Below are positions 39,801-47,974 of a stretch of DNA of 64,000 bases, one piece after another. A program made the translations under genes and the position numbers. The notes beneath the pieces were generated by a model, which worked only from the letters and a program-made list of their open reading frames with translations, did not search any database and had not been told where the DNA came from. The stretch spans positions 38,943,501 through 39,007,500 of the forward strand of contig NC_080591.1 in the NCBI RefSeq assembly GCF_029962835.1, written 5' to 3'. This DNA is from Magnolia sinica. Its lineage: Eukaryota > Streptophyta > Magnoliopsida > Magnoliales > Magnoliaceae. Position 1 is the stretch's first letter; each line of letters starts with the position of its first letter.

Positions 39801-42800
39801 TTTTTTCTTTTGTATAGCAGCACGTTTACCCTTCGACTCACTCAGACTAGCTTGCATTAAAATCATTATCTCTTTCGGTACTCTAGTACATCCCGCAACT
39901 TGACCATTTCGATGTGCCAAATGTTGTTTAAGACAGGTAATTCCACCAGTCACTAGTCTATCATAATAGTTGCACTTCATTTGGTGCTTAGTACCACCGA
40001 CCCTCTGACAATGTTGCCATCCAATATCCTCACTTGTTGGCCAGACCCAGACATTTCTTTAGGTTTAGGTAGATACTAGATAATTAGATACAGATTAGAT
40101 ATGAGTATGAGTGTATGACTTATGTCTATGTGAGATTGTGAGTCCAGTCTACTCGACACTCGCTATTCTAAATTTATAATATTATATACAGTTTCAGAAT
40201 CTAATCAATAAAGATGATTTTATGTTCTAAATCCTAAGAAGCTCCAAAACCTGTCCAATATAAGAAAATAAAAACATAAAGTCACTAATTTGAAAATAGA
40301 AAAAAAATAAAAAAATATATATAAAATGATAACAACAATCTGTAAAATGCATATTAACATGTTCTACCATGATTAACACATCATATTCTACCATTAAAAT
40401 AGCAAAACATTCAATAAAAAATGATTTTTCGAATTTTCAAAAAAAGGGCCGAAAATAGTGCATTAATAGAAAAAATTATAAAAAAATAGAAAATGACATC
40501 AAGAATCTGTAAAATGCACATTAACATGTTCTACTTTGATTAACACATCATATTCTATCATTAAAACAGCAAAACATTCAATAAAAAATGATTTTTTGAA
40601 TTTTCAAAAAAAGAGCCGAAAATAGTGCGTAAATAGATTTTTTTTTTTTTTTAAAAGAAAATGGCATCAAGAATCTGTAAAATGCACATTAACATGTTCC
40701 ACTATGATTAACACATCATGTTCTATCATTAAAACCGCAAAATATTCAATAAAAAATGATTTTTTGAATTTTCAAAAAAAGGGCCGAAAATAGTGCGTAA
40801 ATAGAAAAAAAGGAAAAAAAAAGAAAAAGAAAATGACATCAAGAATATGTAAAATGCACATTAACATGTTCCACTATGATTAACACATCATATTCTATCA
40901 TTAAAACAGCAAAACATTCAATAAAAAATGATTTTTTGAATTTTCAAAAAAAGAGCCAAAAATAGTGCGTAAATATAATTTTTTTTTTTAAAAAAGAAAA
41001 TGACATCGAGAATCTGTAAAATGCATATTAACATGTTCTACTATGATCAACACATCATATTCTATCATTAAAATAGCAAAACATTCAATAAAAAATGATG
41101 TTTCGAATTTTCAAAAAAAGGGCCGAAAATAGTGGGTAAATAGAAAAAAATAAAAAAATAGAAAATGACATCAAGAATCTATAAAATACACATTAACATG
41201 TTTCACTATGATTAACACATCATATTCTATCATTAAAACAACAAAACATTCAATAAAAAATGTTTTTTTGAATTTTCAAAAAAAAAGGTCGAAAATAGCG
41301 CGTAAATAGAAAAAAAGGAAAAAAAAAGAAAATGACATCAAGAATCTGTAAAATGCACATTAACATGTTCTACTATGATTAACACATCATATTCTATCAT
41401 TAAAACAACAAAACATTCAATAAAAAATGATTTTTCGAATTTTCAAAAAAAGGGCCGAAATAGTGCATAAATAGATAAAAAAGAAAAAAGAAAATGACAT
41501 CAAGAATCTGTAAAATGCACATTAACATGTTCTACTATGATTAACACATCATATTCTATCATTAAAACAACAAAACATTTAATAAAAAATGATTTTTCGA
41601 TTTTTTTTTTAAAAAAGGTCGAAAATAGTGCATAAATAGAAAAAAAAGAAAAGAAAATGACATCAAGAATCTGTAAAATGCACATTAACATATTCTACTA
41701 TGATTAACACATAATATTTTACCATTAAAACAGTAAAACATTTAATAAAAAGTATAAATACCTATTTTTGAAGAATTTCTGGAAAACGGCCCACAGAGCT
41801 TCGAATCAAGAAAATCCTTAATATAAGTTGTTTTTCTCTGAAATATGAAGCTAAGATGGGTTGAAAATAGTAGTAGACTGATTTAGGAAGTGTTTGAAAG
41901 AAAGTGAAAAAATGGACCTTAAAAAGCCAAAAAACTAGTTACCGTTTTCTGACTGTTACGCCCTGGGTGTTACTAGGCAGTAATGGCTGTTATGCCCCGT
42001 AACAGCCGTTACGTATACAATATCGGAGGGGTGCCCATTACGGCCCTGTATCGTGTAACGGCATCGGCCGTTACCGATACGTAACGGTCGATATTCCCGT
42101 ATCGTAATCGATACGGGACACCTTGAGTATGAGGAACGTAGAGTCTGTCACCTTTAAATAGGAACTCATTGATGATTACGATACGGGACACCTTGAGTAT
42201 GAGGAACGTAGAGTCTGTCACCTTTAAATAGGAACTCATTGATGATGATAAACCAACAATTATCACTCGATTGACCATCTCGTAATGACGCGTACAACTC
42301 ACCAAAGTCTGGGCATATAGATACGTTTTTCTCATTTGCTCAAATCCAGTCACTTCCACACATACTCTGGAGTGGCGCCACATGACGACTAAGGGCATTA
42401 ACAAGTTTGTTCTCGACCCTGACCTTATGTTTGAGAAATAAAGAATATTCATGAAGAAATTGGACCCATTTAGCATGCCTGAGGTTTAGTTTCTTATGGG
42501 AATTGGAGTAAAGCAAGGCCTCATAGTCAGAAAATAAAACAAATTCTTCCAATAATAAATAATGACGCCAATGGCGCAAGGATTGAATGACCGCATAAAA
42601 TTTTGTCATATGTAGAATACCGTTGCTTTGCCTCATCTAACTTCTCACTAAAATAAGTAACGGGGTGCCTTTCTTGATTAAACACTCCACCTATACCTAC
42701 CCCAGATGCATCACGTGCAACTTTAAAGACTTCAGAAAAGTCTAAAAGGCGCATGATGGGAGCTTTGCTCATCTTGCCATTAATCTCCTTAAATGCTCTA

Positions 42801-45800
42801 GAGGCAGCTTTAGTGCATACGAACTCCCATTTCTTTATGCAATTGATGATATGAGCCATGATGGAACTAAACCCTCTAATGAACTGCCTATAAAAAGTTG
42901 CTAAATCGTGAAAGCTTCGCACCTAAAGAATATTGCACAGCTCAGGCCACTCAACTATGGCCCCGACCTTCTCGGTGTCCGCTCTCATGCCCTCATATTA
43001 TATTATGAACCCAAAGAAGAAAACGCTCTTTGACATGAATGTGCACTTCTTAAGGTTGGCATAAAGGTTTTCAGTTCTGAGGACCCCGCAAACTTGCCTT
43101 ATATGGTGGAGATGTTGTTTCTTTGATGTGCTATAGATAAGAATGTCATCGAAATACACCACAATGAACTTGCCCACAAAGGGTCTTAACACCTAGATCA
43201 TCACTCTCATAAATGTGCTCGGGGTATTAGTTAAGCCAAAGGGCATGACTAGCCACTCGTATAGCCCATCCTTTGTATTGAAGGTTGTCTTCCATTCATC
43301 TTCTAGGTGTGTACGTATTTGGTGATACCTACTCTTAAGATCAATCTTTGAAAAGATGGTGGCACCCACCATCATGTCTAACATTCCATCAATACACGGT
43401 ATGGGAAACCGGTAATTGATCATGATCTTATTATGGCTTTACTGTCCACACACATGCACCACGTGCCGTCTTTCTTCGGCGTAAGAAGCGCCGACACGAC
43501 ACACTGATTCAAACTCTCTTGAATGAAATTGTGCCGTCTTTCTTGGGCATTAAAAGTGTTGGCACGACACACAGATTCAAACTCTCTTGAATGAAACCCT
43601 TCCTAAGGAGCTCATTCACCTACTTTTGTAACTCTGCATGCTCCGTAGGGTTCATTTGATAATGAGGAAGGTATGGTAGAGTTTCCTTAAGGACAAGATC
43701 AATGGCATATTGGATGTCCCTCATGAGTGGAAGCTCATCTGGTAAGTCCTCTCAGAATACATTGTGAAACTCATCTAGAATCAGAATCACCTCAGGGAAT
43801 CTCTCTACACCAACCTCAGGTGTAACTTCTCTAGCCACAAAGGCGTACAACATCGAATCCACCTTAATCTCTCTCTAGAACTCCTCGGCGTTGATAACAT
43901 GGAGAGACATGTTAGGATTTTCTCGTATCCCTTGGGTTACTAGACCTCCCCTTAGCTTTCTTCTCCACATTGCTTTTTGGTGGGAGAGGAACTAAAGTGA
44001 TCTTCTTGCCTTGATGTATGAATGACCACACATTCGAGTGGCCATATATCGTCAGATTGCGGTCAAATAACCAAGGCTGCTCCAAAATGATGTGTGGCAA
44101 AACATCACACCACAACGAATTTGAATAGGATCTAAAATAAACAAGCACAATACATCATTGGGTAACAGGCATGGAAGATGCGTAAACCCATGCAACTCTA
44201 AAGGGCTGAGGGTGCAGTTCAGGTTTCAAAGTGGAGACCACATTTGTACAACTACCACTATCGACGATCACCTTGCAATTCTTCTCCCTACATTTTGTAT
44301 AGGTGAAAAAAATCGTAATTTGATGCCAGTCATCATTCTCCTTAGCATTGGTCAAGGCACATCTCACTACTACAAGTGGTGTGGTCTCTACTTCCTCGTC
44401 ACTAGCACCAGTGATATTGGGCTGATAAACTTCTTCATAATAGCCCTGTTCATCTCCCTCTTCCTCACCTTCATCAATCACTAGGGCTTTGTTCCTCTCT
44501 TTTGAGGGACACTGATGCGTAAAGTGACCAAATCCATGGCAATTGAAGCATTGCATTGGCTCACCTCCCGTAGAGTTATACCTTGTTATCTCATTTCCTT
44601 AAACATCTCTAGGGTTGGATTGGGAACCAACTTGGGGTTTGGATTTACTTCCCATGTTAGACTTTGTCCCTTAAGGATAAGTCTTAACACTTGAATCCCG
44701 AGATTCAAAACGCCTCCCAACTGGTGCTTTGGGATAGTACTCGATGTGCTCACCCCTTGGTACATGTGCTCCAAGGTGCTAACGTCACAAGAATATAGTT
44801 CTCATTGGATCTCGAATCGAAGGCCTATCCTGAACAGGGACAATGTAATCATCGGTTTGGATTTACTTCGCATGTTAGACTTAGTGATGCGGGACAATTA
44901 ACCACTTGCTCTAAAGGCTCGAACTGTTAGAGTATGGCGAATTAATCCCTTTATCTCATAGCCCAGGCCCCACATTACATGGGTTAGGACCTCGGCCGAA
45001 CCCCCTTCGTGGGCCCCAAATCACATGGGCCGCCCACCCCGAGTGTGTCCCCGCATCCCACAAACTACCCTACTCGAGCCTGGTGTGAAATGCACATTAA
45101 TCACCCTCGGTGAGGAGTCTCGAACACGAGACCTCTTTCGTGGGCCGCACCCATCCCTAATCTGCCCCTGCATCCCATAAGCGACCCCACTCGAGCTCGG
45201 TGTGAAAATGCTCCTGCATTAATCACCCCCAGTGAGGAGTCTCGAACACGAGACCTCCTGCTTTGATACCAATTTGATGCAGGACGATTAACCACTTGCT
45301 ATAAAAGCTCGAACTGTTAGAGTATGGCGAATTAATCCCTTTATCTTATAGTCCAGGCCCCACATCGCATGGGTTAGGACCTCGGCCAAACCCTTAGTGG
45401 GCCCCAAATCACATGGGCCGCCCACCTCGAGTGTGTCCCCGCATCCCACAGGCTACCCCACTCGAGCCTGGTGTGAAATGCGCATTAATCACCCTCGGTG
45501 AGGAGTCTCGAACACAAGACCTCCTCCCCGGGCCGCATCCACCCCGAGTGTGCCCCTTGCATCTCACAAGCGACCCTACTCGAGCCTAGTGTGAAAATGC
45601 CCCTGCATTACTTAGTCTCTTAAGGATAAGTCTTAACACTCGAATCCCAAGAGTCAAAATGCCTCCCAACTGGTGCTTTGAGATAGTACTCAATGTCTTG
45701 CACCCCTTGGTACATGTGCTCCAAGGTGCCAACGTCATGAGAATATAGTTCTCATTGGATCTTGAATTGAAGGCCCATCCTGAATGTGGGTAGTGTAATC

Positions 45801-47933
45801 ATCGGTCCCTCAACGTCACATCGCATCATGTATTCCTCGAACTTGGCGACGTAATCTGACACAATCATGGATCCCTGGCGCAAAGCCTGCAACTGGTCTA
45901 GGAGCCTCTGGCGGTAAGAGAGAGGGAAATACTTTTATTTAAGGACTTCTTTTATCTCAGCCCAGTGAGTAACTGGGGGTTCCTCACTTCTCTCAATCTT
46001 ACGTTCTATGCTGGTTCAAAAAAGTTTGGGCTGGCCAGTTTTATCTTGGCAAATCTCACTCGATGGGCATTAGACATATCATACCACTCACAATAGTAGT
46101 CTGTCTGCTACCTAATCAAGGAATGCTTTGGGGTCTAAGAGACCATTAAAACTGGGAACCTCAACTTTCACACCCTTCATGACTTGCGCGTCTGGGTCAT
46201 GACGGTTATGATGTTCCTCACGTTAGGGTTGCACTTGTGCTCGATTACGACCAACGCCCTGGCCACAACCACGCCCTCGCCTATCATCTTGATCTCTAGC
46301 TTGGAATTGAACATATTCCGCAATGTCGGGGTTTGCCTGAAGGGAGGCCTCAAGCTGATTGACGTGCACACTGGTCGTGGTCAATTGAGTAGCAATGATT
46401 CTATTATTCACTTCAATGGCCGTTAGAAGGTAGTTGATAGTGTTAAGGGCCTCGGCAATTTGCTCTAAATTTATTGTGTGATGTAAACCAAAACCACGTC
46501 TAGAATGAGTGGGCACACAAAAGGAAACTCTAAAAGGGGAACCTATTTCATAGGGTAATATTATGATAAAAATAAAACCAATTTAGATCAAATTGGACAC
46601 ATTAGAAACACTAATTTAAAAATTCAGCAAGCCGTTAACCTCAAATACTATGCTGAAAATTCAGCAGGACAACAATTTGAGAATACCAAATTGAAAATTC
46701 AACAAGAGTGTAATCTGGAAATTACAAACTGAAAATTCAGCAAGGTGACAACCTGAGATTATTATGCTGAAAATTTAGCAATGGTAATGTGGAGAACGCA
46801 AGCTGAAAATTCAGCAGACATTCCAAACTAGGAACAAAATTCAGCAAGATGCACCTGGATTGTATATGCGATGTATGCTCTAACAACCCTGGATGTAAGT
46901 TCTACCCTAGATATGACTTTTAACCCAAGTGCAACACAAAAATCTTGTCTCTGATACCAAATTTGATGCAGGACCTATGCATGAACTTAAATAATGTGAG
47001 AGATCAATCAACAAAATTAAATTAATTAAAAAAAACCACAAATCTTACTAACATCATCACAAAAATCAAGATTCTAAGATGAAAGCATGCATGGTTTAGG
47101 CCTAACTTGTCAAGCATCGTCCTATAAGATCATTAAACATGAAAACTAGGATTTAATGAATGTAGGAACGTAGAAATAGCATAGGATTAGGTCTATTGTA
47201 AGGGGGAAGGTCTAATACTACCTAGGGTTTACTAGATTTGGGTGTAGATGAAGCTAGGGTTAGGGAAGTTTGGGGAAAATGGTGAAATTAGGGCTAAATT
47301 GAGGAGTTGTATGAATGGATTAAATGATTTAAGTATTATGAGATGGGAATTGGGGTTTTTGATGTAGGAAAATTAAGGATTTTAGGTTATTTGAAAGATT
47401 TGGAAATCTAGGGTTTGGGAATTTGGGAGATTTGGGTTTCTAGGGTTAGGGTTTTGGGCAAGGGATGATATGGGGGTTTGAAAGGAAGGATCAACAATGC
47501 AAGAGGGAAGGAAAAAGTGGGCCGTATGGACCAGCTGTGGGGCTCGCATGTGTGGCCGTACGACCACACGTGTGGGGTCCGGATGGCTTGGGTTTGGTCT
47601 GTAACTGTGGGGTTTTGATGGAGAGGCTAATGAAGAAGGAATGGAGGTGTTTGGAAAGGTTTTGGATGGTTTGGGTGAAGAACAAAAAAGATTTTAACAA
47701 AATATCTCGAATGAAGAAGGAAGATTCAAAGGTGGATAACTGGAAGCCTCACACTCCCATGATTGAAGATTGGCATTGCACCAATCTTCGTTTCAAATCG
47801 CATGGAACAAGTGTTCATATTGCATGAAGAAGAAACAAAGAAGTTTTGTTTTTGTTTGTTTGTTTTTTTTTATATATATTATTATTATTATTATTTTTTT
47901 AATAAATTAATTTAGAAATCTACCTTTTGGGAG

Positions 47934-47974
<41 letters not shown>

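Larger units (their letters stand above)
36374..42125 (-). mobile_element. hAT DNA transposon, 5.75 kb, with transposase relic
   Basis: The ends are CAAGGTATCCCGTATCG and the inverse of CAAGGTGTCCCGTATCG. A perfect 8-base target duplication AGTATGAG lies at 36366-36373 and 42126-42133. The subterminal regions carry clustered 'gtaacggc' and 'cgatacgg' words, plausible transposase binding sites. The interior holds a minus-strand transposase (about 37016-40060) and a satellite-like array (about 40310-41760) between the transposase start and the right end. It inserted into the gypsy element between RNase H and integrase. Confidence 0.92.

Noticed and set aside
40310-41760. CRISPR-like regular repeats
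   Set aside because: The whole 166-base unit is repeated with no unique spacers, in a plant nuclear transposon; it is a tandem satellite-like array.
42009-42476. A 155-codon minus-strand frame, at first sight a novel gene
   Set aside because: It crosses the hAT end, the 70-base duplication and gypsy sequence, so it is a chance frame over element joins.
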